From positions 1 through 55,020 of the forward strand of contig NZ_QGDQ01000030.1 of NCBI RefSeq assembly GCF_003149145.1: DNA of 55,020 nucleotides, given 5' to 3'. The translations under genes and the position numbers were made by a program. The stretch comes from Quadrisphaera granulorum. GTDB taxonomy: Bacteria; Actinomycetota; Actinomycetes; Actinomycetales; Quadrisphaeraceae. Below, piece by piece: positions 31,991 to 39,909 of the stretch; position 1 is the first letter of the stretch, and every line of letters starts with the position of its first letter. The notes below the pieces were generated by a model. It did no database searches. It saw nothing but the letters and a program-made list of their open reading frames with translations, and had not been told where the DNA came from.

Positions 31991-33004
31991 ATGGTCAGGA
32001 CCACAACAAGCAGGACGACGACGGCGGGCCGCCGCGTGCTGCCTCTGCTGACCGCGCTGGCGCTCCTCGCAGCGACGCTGGCCGTCGCGTCGCTGCTCGG
32101 TGGCTCGTACCGCGCCTCCCCGGATGCCGTGCTGCGCTCGCTGCTCGGGGAGGGCACACCCGCCGACGACGTCGTCGTTCTCGGTCTGCGCCTGCCTCGG
32201 CTGTGCGCAGCGCTGCTGGTCGGGGCGGCGCTGGCCACCGCCGGTGCGGTGTTCCAGACCCTGACACGCAACCCGCTCGGCAGCCCGGACGTCATCGGTT
32301 TCACCACCGGCTCCGCGACGGGCGCGCTCGCCGTCGTCGTCATCGGGGTGGGGGCGCTCTCCCCCGCCGCCGGAGCGTGGCTCGGTGGGGCGCTGGCCGC
32401 GGGCGTCGTGCTGCTGCTGACGCGCGGGGCGGGCACGGGGAGTGACAGGACGGTGCTGGTCGGCATCGCCCTGGCGGCAGCGCTGGCCTCCGTCAACGAC
32501 TACCTCATCACCCGCGCCCCGCTGGAGGTGGCGCAGGTCGCGCGGACCTGGCTGTTCGGCAGCCTGGCCGTGACGCGCTGGCCCGACGTCGCCGTGCTCG
32601 CGGCGTCCCTCACCGTGCTGCTACCGGCGGTGTTCGTCCAGGCGCGGACACTGCGGGTGCTGGATCTCGGCGACGACGTCGCCGCGGCCCTCGGGGTGCC
32701 GCTCGGGCGCTCGCGCGTGGTCCTCGTGCTCACCGCGGTGGGGCTGACCGGGACGGCGACCGCTGCCGCCGGGCCGATCGGGTTCGTCGCGCTGGCCGCC
32801 CCTCAGCTGGCACGGCGGATGCTGCGCGCACCGACCATCCCGCTCGTGACCAGCGCGGTCACGGGTGCGGTGCTGCTACTGGCTGCCGACCTCGCGGCAC
32901 AACGCCTGCTCGCACCGCTGCAACTACCGGTGGGCCTGGTGACCGGCGCCATCGGCGGCGCGTACCTGCTCTGGCTCGTGGTGCGGGCACCTGGCTCGCG
33001 CTGA
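31991..33004 (+). CDS. Second FecCD-family siderophore ABC transporter permease
   Basis: A 337-residue membrane protein of the same family, 10 bases after the first permease. It has LCAALLVGAALATAGAVFQT, RNPLGSPDVIGFTTGSATGA and GPIGFVALAAPQLARRML, the conserved coupling-helix region. The pair should form the channel of a siderophore importer. The ATP-hydrolysing subunit (FepC/FecE type, with Walker A and ABC signature) is absent in the flanking sequence, so an ATPase from elsewhere must serve it. The transcript appears to end before the 16-bp tandem repeat. Confidence 0.92.
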   Translation: MVRTTTSRTTTAGRRVLPLLTALALLAATLAVASLLGGSYRASPDAVLRSLLGEGTPADDVVVLGLRLPRLCAALLVGAALATAGAVFQTLTRNPLGSPDVIGFTTGSATGALAVVVIGVGALSPAAGAWLGGALAAGVVLLLTRGAGTGSDRTVLVGIALAAALASVNDYLITRAPLEVAQVARTWLFGSLAVTRWPDVAVLAASLTVLLPAVFVQARTLRVLDLGDDVAAALGVPLGRSRVVLVLTAVGLTGTATAAAGPIGFVALAAPQLARRMLRAPTIPLVTSAVTGAVLLLAADLAAQRLLAPLQLPVGLVTGAIGGAYLLWLVVRAPGSR

Positions 33005-33023
33005 CGGCTCGCGCTGACAGCCC

Positions 33024-33103
33024 CCTCAGGTGGTGGCTCCCTCAGGTGGTGGCTCCCTCAGGTGGTGGCTCCCTCAGGTGGTGGCTCCCTCAGGTGGTGG
33101 CTC
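33024..33103. repeat. Five perfect tandem copies of a 16-base unit
   Basis: CCTCAGGTGGTGGCTC is repeated five times at 33024, 33040, 33056, 33072 and 33088 with no mismatch. The fifth copy holds the last codons and the TGA (33090-33092) of the minus-strand hydrolase; the other four lie between it and the permease stop at 33004. The unit length is not a multiple of three. Copy number may vary between strains. Confidence 0.95.
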
Positions 33104-34331
33104 TGACGACGGCGCTCAGCGCGGCTCCGGCCAGGGGCGCGAGGCCACGGTGCGGCAGCTGGCGAAGGCGATCGAGAACAGCGGGATCGCGCAACCTGTC
33201 GACGTCGCCGTCGGCCGCTGCGCGTGCCACGAACAGCGACGCCTCACGGTGCACGTCGAGGGCGCTGTGGCCGGTATCGGGGAGTTCGACGAGCAGACCC
33301 TGCGGCGCCAGCGCAGCGGCGCGAGCGGCGATGGGCCGAGGCGTGGTGAGGTCGCGCTCGCCGGAGAGCACCACCACGGGAACCGTGGTCCGCTGCAGGC
33401 CCGCCACCAGGTCGAACGGCTCCCCCGCGTACGCCGGCTGGCCCGCGGCGACACCCGCGTGGATGAGTTGCATGTCCAGCGGGCCTCCGTCCGGAGGCTG
33501 CCCGAAGCCAAGCTCGCCGTAGGCGATGCCGGCCACGAGGTCGGGCTCCACGAGGTACCGCTGCACCGACTCCGATGCCTCCGACACGCCGACCTCCGCC
33601 AGCATCGACCACAGCCACCGCAGCCGCCCCTGCCCGCGAGCCGTCACGAGGCGGCGCAGCACGTCGGGTCCGGCGACCTCGTGGACCACCGTCACGACCG
33701 CCGTGAGCTCGGTCATCAGCTCCATCGTGACCGCCCGTGATCCGAGCTCACGCACCGCGGCGGCCGCCTCGGCGAGCGCGGGCTCCTCGCCGTCCCAGAG
33801 CTGACGACGGCGATGGGCGCGGACCGCGGCGACGTCGTCGACCACCGACAGCATCGGCGAGTCGAGCACCAGCGCCGCCACCCGCTCCGGGTGACGCATC
33901 GCGAACGCCTGCGCGAGGTAGCTGCCGTAGGACGCGCCGTAGACGACGGCGCGCTCGACGTCGTCGTCGTCAAGAACAGCGGCGAGGTCATCGACGACGG
34001 CCTCGACCGTCACATCGGCCGCCGTGAGGTCACGCCCCGACGCGTCACGACGAGAGAGCCCCACCCCTCGGTGCTCGACCATGATCGCGTCGAGGCCGAG
34101 GGCCACCGCCCGGCGCCGCCAGGCTCGGTACGGCAGCGCGGACGCCAGGCCGGGGCCGCCGGGCACCACGAGTACCGGCAGTCCCCGGCGCTCCGCCGGT
34201 GGCGTGTCGCGTAGGTACGTCAGCGGAAAAGCGCGACCGCCGTCGTCCTCGGGCCCGAGCGCCCGGTGAACGACGCCTCCGCCGCGCGCCAGCAGGTGAC
34301 GAGCGACCCTGTCAGCGACTGAGCGGCGCAC
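33090..34331 (-). CDS. Alpha/beta hydrolase, S33 (prolyl aminopeptidase-like)
   Basis: A 413-residue alpha/beta hydrolase. VLVVPGGPGLAS is the oxyanion loop, MVEHRGVGLSRRD follows, the nucleophile elbow is YGASYGSYLAQ and the late histidine is in LPDTGHSALDVHR. These motifs place it with the S33 aminopeptidase/proline iminopeptidase group; the real substrate could also be an ester or lactone. There is no signal peptide, so it is cytoplasmic. The start is GTG at 34331. The C-terminus (VVRATT) is encoded by a copy of the 16-base tandem repeat, so the end of the protein may have been remodelled by the repeat. Confidence 0.85.
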   Translation of the reverse strand: MRRSVADRVARHLLARGGGVVHRALGPEDDGGRAFPLTYLRDTPPAERRGLPVLVVPGGPGLASALPYRAWRRRAVALGLDAIMVEHRGVGLSRRDASGRDLTAADVTVEAVVDDLAAVLDDDDVERAVVYGASYGSYLAQAFAMRHPERVAALVLDSPMLSVVDDVAAVRAHRRRQLWDGEEPALAEAAAAVRELGSRAVTMELMTELTAVVTVVHEVAGPDVLRRLVTARGQGRLRWLWSMLAEVGVSEASESVQRYLVEPDLVAGIAYGELGFGQPPDGGPLDMQLIHAGVAAGQPAYAGEPFDLVAGLQRTTVPVVVLSGERDLTTPRPIAARAAALAPQGLLVELPDTGHSALDVHREASLFVARAAADGDVDRLRDPAVLDRLRQLPHRGLAPLAGAALSAVVRATT

Positions 34332-34372
34332 GCCGCCCAGTGTGCTGGTCTCGGCCTGGGGTTACCTGTGGG

Positions 34373-35509
34373 TCACTCGCAGGCGATGCCGTCGCCGTCG
34401 CGGTCGAGCTTGCTGCTGTACCCCGGCTGGCCCCGTCGCAGCGGAGCCTTGCCGGCGGCACGGACCGCGGTGCAGTTCTCGAACTCGGACGACGACGCGG
34501 ACGCGGCCGCCTCCGGCAGCGCCGCCGGCACGCAGACAGTGCCGGCGAGCGCCGCGTTGCTGAGCACGTCGGAGCCCCCGAGGCCGGTGACGCTGGTGGT
34601 GCCGAGGGCGGTGTAGGCATCGGCCGTGACCTGCGGGAGGCAGTCGGGGCGGCTGAGGAGCAGGGGCTTGCCGAGTGCGGCACCAGCGAGCGCGTCAGGG
34701 AAGTTCACGCCGCTGGCCAGCAGCACGCTGGGCGCGGAGCTGCCGAGGTCCTTGAGCACCTTGGCGGCGGTGTCGTAACGGTCGTCGCCGTAGATCCGGC
34801 GGACCTTCCCGGGCCAGTCGGCCTCGAGCTTCGCCTGCACGGCGGCGGACACCACCGTGGTGCCGCCCACGATGGTGATGCGGGTCGGACCTACCGCCTT
34901 GAGCATGTCGGCGGTCTCCGACGGCAGGCTGTCGCGGTTCGTGAGCATCAGCGGGACGCCCTTGGAGGCGGCGGCTGCGCCGGCCGCGAGAGCGTCAGCG
35001 AAGCCCTCACCGGAGGCGACGTACACCTCCTGCGCTCCGAGAAACTGCATCTCGCTGACGCGGGCGGCGGTCGCGTAGCGGGTGTTGCCGGCGAGCCGGA
35101 TCGTGCCGCCGGTAGAGAGTCCATCGAGCTGGGAGGTGACGCCCTCGCTGATCGCCGTCGTCCCGCCGACCACCCACACCAGCTGGGGCGCGAGCCGCTC
35201 AATCTCGGCGCTCGTCGCCGTCGGCACCTGGTCGGCGGTGACCGTTAGCAGGGGTGCCTTGAGCGAAGCGGCCAGCGGTGCTGCCGCCAGCGCATCGGCG
35301 AAGCTGTTGCCGTTGACGACGACGACGGCCTTCGTCGAGCTCTGGAAGTTCATGGTCGAGACCGCGGCGGCAGTGGCGTGGCGGTCACCGCCCGACCAGC
35401 GGTCGATGGTCACTGCCTGCGCCGGAGTCGCGGCAGCCAGAAGGCCTCCCGCGACCAGCGCGGCGATCGTCGCGGCCCTGGCGCGCCGCGCGCGCGTCGT
35501 CGTCGTCAT
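34373..35509 (-). CDS. Exported cell-wall-binding repeat 2 protein with excalibur domain
   Basis: A 378-residue secreted protein. A Sec signal peptide (RARRARAATIAALVAGGLLA then AATPAQA, residues about 6-32) precedes three cell-wall-binding type 2 repeats, each with a version of DRYATA/VNGNSFADALAAAPL/VVGGTTAIS. The last 40 residues are an excalibur calcium-binding domain with the DRDGDGIACE ending. It should attach to the envelope; its enzymatic role, if any, is not visible. ATG at 35509 is preceded by GGGGGGAAGAC. It is followed by the hydrolase on the same strand after 41 bases. Confidence 0.92.
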   Translation of the reverse strand: MTTTTRARRARAATIAALVAGGLLAAATPAQAVTIDRWSGGDRHATAAAVSTMNFQSSTKAVVVVNGNSFADALAAAPLAASLKAPLLTVTADQVPTATSAEIERLAPQLVWVVGGTTAISEGVTSQLDGLSTGGTIRLAGNTRYATAARVSEMQFLGAQEVYVASGEGFADALAAGAAAASKGVPLMLTNRDSLPSETADMLKAVGPTRITIVGGTTVVSAAVQAKLEADWPGKVRRIYGDDRYDTAAKVLKDLGSSAPSVLLASGVNFPDALAGAALGKPLLLSRPDCLPQVTADAYTALGTTSVTGLGGSDVLSNAALAGTVCVPAALPEAAASASSSEFENCTAVRAAGKAPLRRGQPGYSSKLDRDGDGIACE

Positions 35510-35746
35510 CGTCTTCCCCCCCGGTCACCTGCCAGCACCGTGGCACCCGGCCGTCGCTAACACGGGGAGCCACGCCGCAGTAGCTGTCACTGCGCCTCAC
35601 CCGGCCCCCGCACGCTTCCGCGTGTAGCCCGGAGAGCAGACACCTTTGCGGGGGGAGTCGTGGCATCCGGGTGGTGTCCTCTGAGGTGCGGGTTTGGAGT
35701 TCATCGAGAGGTTCACGTCGGAGCCTGCTGCGTCGATCACGAGGGA

Positions 35747-36841
35747 GTGCCAGCCGTTCAAGACCGGACGAGCTGGCGCAGTGCCGTTCGCCGTCCCGTG
35801 CTGGTCGGGGCGTTCTCCGTCACCGGGGTCATCGCGTACGGGCTCACCCTCGTCAACCACACGACCGGCAACGGGCTCGGTCTCACCACCGCGTGGCTGC
35901 TCTTCTTCAGCACCCTGTGGGTGGTGCAGGTCGCGCACCTGCTGCTCATCAAGACCGTCACCGACACGGTCGCGCGCGTTCACCTGCTCATCGCGGTGAT
36001 CACGCTCACCGCCGACGGACTCACCCAGCCCCACGGCTTCTACCCCTGGATGATCGTGGCGGTCCTGGACGCCGTCGCTGCACTCGCTGCTCTCTGTCTG
36101 AGGTTCCGCGGGACGATGGCGGTGTGGGCCGCCACGGCTCTCGGCATCGGCCTGGTGGTGGGAAGCACCCAGGACGACCTGCTGCAGCGGTGGACCGCGA
36201 TCCTCACCGTCAACGCGGCGACGTTCGTCCCCGCGCTCATCGCGCTGGCGCTGGTCCACCGCCTCGAAGCGGCCATGGTGAAGGACCGCCGCGCCGCCGT
36301 GACGGACCCGCTGACGCAGCTCACCAACCGTGCGGGTCTGCGCGCCCACGCGCACGGCCTCGTGGTGGACGCTGTCGACCGTGGCGAGCTGGTCGCTGTC
36401 ACGCTGCTCGACATCGACCACTTCAAGCAGGTCAACGATGTGCACGGCCACGCAGCCGGCGACGCGGTGCTCGTCGAGGTCGCTCGGACGCTGCGCTCGG
36501 TGGTGCGAGACCGCGACATCGTGGTGCGCAGCGGCGGCGAGGAGCTGCTCGTGGTCGGCACGGTCCCCGGGTTCGACGATGCCGCGTCACGGGCCGAGCG
36601 GATCCGTCTCGCGGTGCAAGCTCTCGCCGTCGACGGCCTGCCCCGGGTCACGGTGAGCATCGGCACGGCCGTGAGCAGCGACGCCGCGGCGCGAGACGCG
36701 GCCGAGACCGCCGAGGCCGCTCTGCGACTGGTGGAGCTGCTCACGAGCAGCGCCGACGCCGCCATGTACGAGGCGAAACGGACAGGACGCAACAGGGTCT
36801 GCCACGCCGCCACGATCAGCCAGCGGCCTCCGAAGAGCTGA
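35747..36841 (+). CDS. Membrane diguanylate cyclase (GGDEF)
   Basis: A protein of 364 residues from GTG 35747. The N-terminal half has about five or six membrane spans (VLVGAFSVTGVIAYGL, LLFFSTLWVVQVAHLLLI and others). The C-terminal GGDEF domain has DPLTQLTNRAG, DIDHFKQVND and SGGEELLV; GGEEL is an accepted active-site form. An RxxD inhibitory site (RDRD) sits exactly five residues before GGEEL, so product feedback is likely. It should make cyclic-di-GMP at the membrane. The open frame begins at 35660, but third-position GC is low (17 of 29) before 35747 and high (23 of 28) after it. It converges with the LuxR-type gene, whose stop is 4 bases away. Confidence 0.88.
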   Translation: MPAVQDRTSWRSAVRRPVLVGAFSVTGVIAYGLTLVNHTTGNGLGLTTAWLLFFSTLWVVQVAHLLLIKTVTDTVARVHLLIAVITLTADGLTQPHGFYPWMIVAVLDAVAALAALCLRFRGTMAVWAATALGIGLVVGSTQDDLLQRWTAILTVNAATFVPALIALALVHRLEAAMVKDRRAAVTDPLTQLTNRAGLRAHAHGLVVDAVDRGELVAVTLLDIDHFKQVNDVHGHAAGDAVLVEVARTLRSVVRDRDIVVRSGGEELLVVGTVPGFDDAASRAERIRLAVQALAVDGLPRVTVSIGTAVSSDAAARDAAETAEAALRLVELLTSSADAAMYEAKRTGRNRVCHAATISQRPPKS

Positions 36842-36845
36842 GCGA

Positions 36846-37253
36846 TCAGTCGACGGTGAGGGTCCCCTCGCGGATCCCTGCCATGACGGCGCCGTGCCGG
36901 GTGCTGACCTCGTACTTGGCGAGGATGTTCGACACGTGGTTCTTCACCGTGTTCTCGCTGATGAACAGCGTCGCGGCGATCTCCGCGTTGGTCTTCTGCT
37001 GCGCCAGGAAGTGGAGCACTTCCCGCTCGCGGGGGGAGATCCTCGCCTTCGGCACGGTGACGACCGGCGCCGGTGGTTCGACCACCTCGGCGAGACGGGA
37101 GAAGAACATCTCCATCGACTCCGAGCCGTCGCCCCGCGACAGGCGGGACGCGAGCATCCGCCGAACGCGCAGGTAGAGGTCGAGGAGCTCGAACTCAGAG
37201 AGGGCGTCCAGATCGTCGTGGGCCCTGAGGTCAACGACGTTGACCGCGGTCAC
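36846..37253 (-). CDS. LuxR-type DNA-binding regulator
   Basis: A 135-residue protein from GTG 37253. The C-terminal 65 residues are a LuxR-type helix-turn-helix: RISPREREVLHFLAQQKTNA followed by EIAATLFISENTVKNHVSNI and LAKYEVSTR. There is no receiver domain; the short N-terminal region (DALSEFELLDLYLRVRRMLA) may be a dimerisation helix. It lies downstream of the EAL-LOV gene on the same strand with a 143-base gap, so it may share its transcript or be separate. It might act on the c-di-GMP genes around it, which is inference from position only. Confidence 0.85.
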   Translation of the reverse strand: MTAVNVVDLRAHDDLDALSEFELLDLYLRVRRMLASRLSRGDGSESMEMFFSRLAEVVEPPAPVVTVPKARISPREREVLHFLAQQKTNAEIAATLFISENTVKNHVSNILAKYEVSTRHGAVMAGIREGTLTVD

Positions 37254-37396
37254 TCGCCACCCGCAGTGTTCGCTTCGTGACGCATCCGTACATTCTGTGG
37301 TCGGGCGCAGGCGATTGTCACGTCCGAGGGGCATCCCCTCCGGCATCCCCGGACGCCATCCCCCCTCAGCGACGGCACCGACGGCTTGGCACAGGG

Positions 37397-39346
37397 CTAC
37401 AGCGGAGTCCTCAGGCCCAGCTGCTCCAGCCGGGCTCGCTGCGCGCGGGTGCGGTCACGTTCCACCGCGAGTTCGCGCTGGGCGATGACCCGCTCGGTGA
37501 CGTCCGTCTGCACGCCGATGTAGTGGACCAGCGCGCCGTCGTCGTCGTGAACCGGGCTCAAGTGCACCTCGTTCCACCACGGCGTCCGATCCGGGCCGCG
37601 GTGGTTGAGGACGACGCCGGTCCACTCCCGGCCGGCGCTGACGGCGGTGCGGATCGCGTCGATGACGGCGGGGTCGGTGTCAGATCCCTGCAGGAAGCGG
37701 CAGTTGCGCCCCAGCACCTGCCCGGCGGTGAACCCGGCGAGCCGCTCGAAGGCGGGGTTGACGTACACCAGCGGCTGATCGGGACGGCGGACGTCGGCTA
37801 CGCAGACCCCGCTCGTCGAGGCGTCGAGCGCCCGCCGCAGCAGCGCCTCGGTGGCAGCTCCCGGCTCGAGCGAGGGCACGGGCGGGAGGGCCGGCAGCGA
37901 AGGCTCCCCGAGCAGCGAAGGCAGGCACTCGGCCACGTCGGCCCCGGTCGGGGCCGGTACCGCCGCCAGCACGCTCCCCGCTGAGGGGGCGAGGGTCCCG
38001 GGGGTCCCGGGGGTTCCGGGGGTTCCGGGGGCGGCGGGTTCAGCGGCGACGACGCGCGCCAGCAGCGCTCGCCCCGCTGCCGCGACCGTCGACCGCTCGT
38101 AGGTGAGCACGTACTCGAAGCGCCGCTCGGCGTCGGGTCCGTCGTCACCGAGGTCACGGGCCAGCAGCGCCGCGCTGAAGTGCGGGGCGAGCACGACGAC
38201 GTCCCACTCCGAGCGCACCGGGTCACCGGCCGCGAGCGCGGCACCGCGGACCCCGGGGAGCGGCTCGGCGGGCATGTCCTCGGCGAGCGCGCACACGAAG
38301 GCGATGCGCTCGGCGAGGTCGCGGTAGCGGCTGGCGGTTGCCGGGGTGAAGTAGCGAGCCAGCTGGAAGGTCGAGGCGAGGACGCACGCGCTGCCCTGGC
38401 GCAGCGCCTCACGTTCGAGCTGTTTGGTGAGCTCGATCAGCAGCGCTTTGGGCGCATGACGCAGCACGGCGCCGGGCGGCAGCAGGGAGAACGGGCTGGC
38501 CTGGCTGTCCACAACAGATGACGACGACGCCTGCGCGGCCCGTCGGGGCGGCAGCGGCAGAGCCGCCGTGCGCGCACTCATGTCGATCACCGGCCGCGGT
38601 CTGCCGAACAGCCACCCCTGCCCGAGCACCGCTCCGAGCGAGCGGGCCAGGCGCAGGTGCTCGTCGTCCTCGATGCCCTCGGCCAGCACCAGCGCGCCGC
38701 TGGACTCCGCGTAGGCGTTGACGGCGTTCATCACCTGGGCGACGTCGGGGCCGGGGCCGTCCTGCACCAGGCGCAGGTCGAGCTTGATGACATCGGGTCG
38801 CAGCAGCGGCATGAACGCCAGGGAGAGCTCGTCGGCGCCGACGTCGTCGAGAGCGACCGCCCACCCGGCGTCGCGGATCCTGTCAACGGTGCGCAGGAGC
38901 TCGGCGGGGCGGTGCGCCAGGGCCCGCTCGGTGAACTCGACCACCACACGTAGCTGCCCCGGGGCGTTGGCGGCGATCTCCAGCAGCACGTCGAGGGGTG
39001 CGCTGTCGAGCACCTCCGGCTCGACGTTGACGAACAGCCCCACGGGGTCGCGCAGCTTTTGCGCCGACGCCCCCCAGAAGGCGGCGGCGCGGCAGGCGGC
39101 GTCGAGCTCCGCGAGCAGGCCGTGGCGGCGGGCGGTGCTGAACAGGGCGTCGGGAAGGTGCAGGGGCGAGTCGGCAGGTCCGCGGACCAGCGCCTCGTGG
39201 GCGACGACGTCGCCGGTGGCGAGGTCGACGATGGGCTGGAACCAGCTCACGAGCCGCTGCTCGCCCAGGAGGCGGCGCAGCTCGGCCTCGTGCCGGAGGC
39301 TCATGTCGGCGGTGGCGATGGTGACTCCAACCCTCGCGCTGACCAC
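37397..39346 (-). CDS. Blue-light-type EAL-DICT-LOV cyclic-di-GMP phosphodiesterase
   Basis: A 649-residue protein with three domains. Residues about 20-255 are an EAL domain with all key motifs: HEALVRG, FVNVEPEVL, EFTERAL, ALDDVGAD, VIKLDL, EGIEDDEH and GQGWLFGRP. Residues about 290-430 resemble a DICT sensory domain. Residues about 515-625 are a LOV domain with GRNCRFLQGSDTDP (photoactive Cys about 549), VVLNHRG, WWNEVHLSPV and YIGVQTDVTE. It should hydrolyse c-di-GMP under control of flavin photochemistry. A short GTP-rich linker coded by four 9-base repeats lies before the LOV domain. The start is GTG at 39346; ATG at 39304 is an alternative. Confidence 0.9.
   Translation of the reverse strand: MVSARVGVTIATADMSLRHEAELRRLLGEQRLVSWFQPIVDLATGDVVAHEALVRGPADSPLHLPDALFSTARRHGLLAELDAACRAAAFWGASAQKLRDPVGLFVNVEPEVLDSAPLDVLLEIAANAPGQLRVVVEFTERALAHRPAELLRTVDRIRDAGWAVALDDVGADELSLAFMPLLRPDVIKLDLRLVQDGPGPDVAQVMNAVNAYAESSGALVLAEGIEDDEHLRLARSLGAVLGQGWLFGRPRPVIDMSARTAALPLPPRRAAQASSSSVVDSQASPFSLLPPGAVLRHAPKALLIELTKQLEREALRQGSACVLASTFQLARYFTPATASRYRDLAERIAFVCALAEDMPAEPLPGVRGAALAAGDPVRSEWDVVVLAPHFSAALLARDLGDDGPDAERRFEYVLTYERSTVAAAGRALLARVVAAEPAAPGTPGTPGTPGTLAPSAGSVLAAVPAPTGADVAECLPSLLGEPSLPALPPVPSLEPGAATEALLRRALDASTSGVCVADVRRPDQPLVYVNPAFERLAGFTAGQVLGRNCRFLQGSDTDPAVIDAIRTAVSAGREWTGVVLNHRGPDRTPWWNEVHLSPVHDDDGALVHYIGVQTDVTERVIAQRELAVERDRTRAQRARLEQLGLRTPL
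37994..38029. repeat. Four 9-base tandem repeats coding a Gly-Thr-Pro linker
   Basis: GGTCCCGGG (twice) then GGTTCCGGG (twice) at 37994, 38003, 38012 and 38021. On the minus strand they code a repeated PGT tripeptide between the DICT-like and LOV domains. The repeat can lengthen or shorten in frame, so linker length may vary. Confidence 0.9.
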
Positions 39347-39476
39347 CCGTGCGCTCGAGTGGCGGTGCTGCTCCGACGGCTTCGACGGTCAGCGCGGTGC
39401 CCTTGACGGCTGCCCAGCATCGCAGCAGAGCTCTCGCCCGATCGGCCCCCCACCTTCGGGATCATCAGCGACACGC

Positions 39477-39785
39477 TCAGAGGTCCACCACCTCGAACTC
39501 GAGCAGCGTCGACCCGGTGGCCACGGGCTTGCGCGCGGCAGGGCCGCCGTCGCCATCGCTGTGAGCTACCCGGGCGCTGGCGTCGCGCCACGCCTCGAAC
39601 GCCTCACGGCTGGCCCACTGCGTCACCACGAAGTACCGGCTCTCCCCCGCCACCGGCCGCAGCAGCTGGAAGCCCTCGACCCCCTCCGCGCCGTCGACGG
39701 CGTGCTTGGGCGCCGCGAACCGGCGCTCGATCTCCGGCCCCCCGTCTTCGGGGACGTCGAGGGCGTTGATGACGACGACGGACAC
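39477..39785 (-). CDS. Antibiotic biosynthesis monooxygenase-like small protein
   Basis: A 102-residue protein beginning VSVVVINALDVPEDGGPEIE and containing GVEGFQLLRPVAGESRYFVV then TQWASREAFEAW, the pattern of the dimeric alpha-beta barrel ABM domain (heme-degrading or quinol monooxygenase relatives). The GTG at 39785 has a strong AGGAGG 7 bases upstream. The open frame runs up to 39893 but has no ribosome binding site there. ABM proteins include IsdG/MhuD heme oxygenases; the role here is open. It lies just upstream of the EAL-LOV gene on the same strand, with 130 bases between them. Confidence 0.75.
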   Translation of the reverse strand: MSVVVINALDVPEDGGPEIERRFAAPKHAVDGAEGVEGFQLLRPVAGESRYFVVTQWASREAFEAWRDASARVAHSDGDGGPAARKPVATGSTLLEFEVVDL

Positions 39786-39909
39786 GGGCGGACCTCCTGA
39801 GTTCGAGCGCACCCCACCCACGCAGTTCGCCCAGCGGCACGCGGTGATCATCCTGCCCCATGGTGTGGCATGGCGATGCCCGCCCGGCGACAAGCCCTAC
39901 GGTCAGCGG

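Noticed and set aside
33024-33103. A CRISPR-like array.
   Set aside because: The 16-base units are contiguous with no spacers, so it is a simple tandem repeat.
33030-33740. Long plus-strand frame across the 16-base tandem repeat (MVAPSGGGSLRWWLP...).
   Set aside because: It is the shadow of the repeats and of the antisense hydrolase gene; the motifs of the hydrolase make the minus strand the real coding strand.
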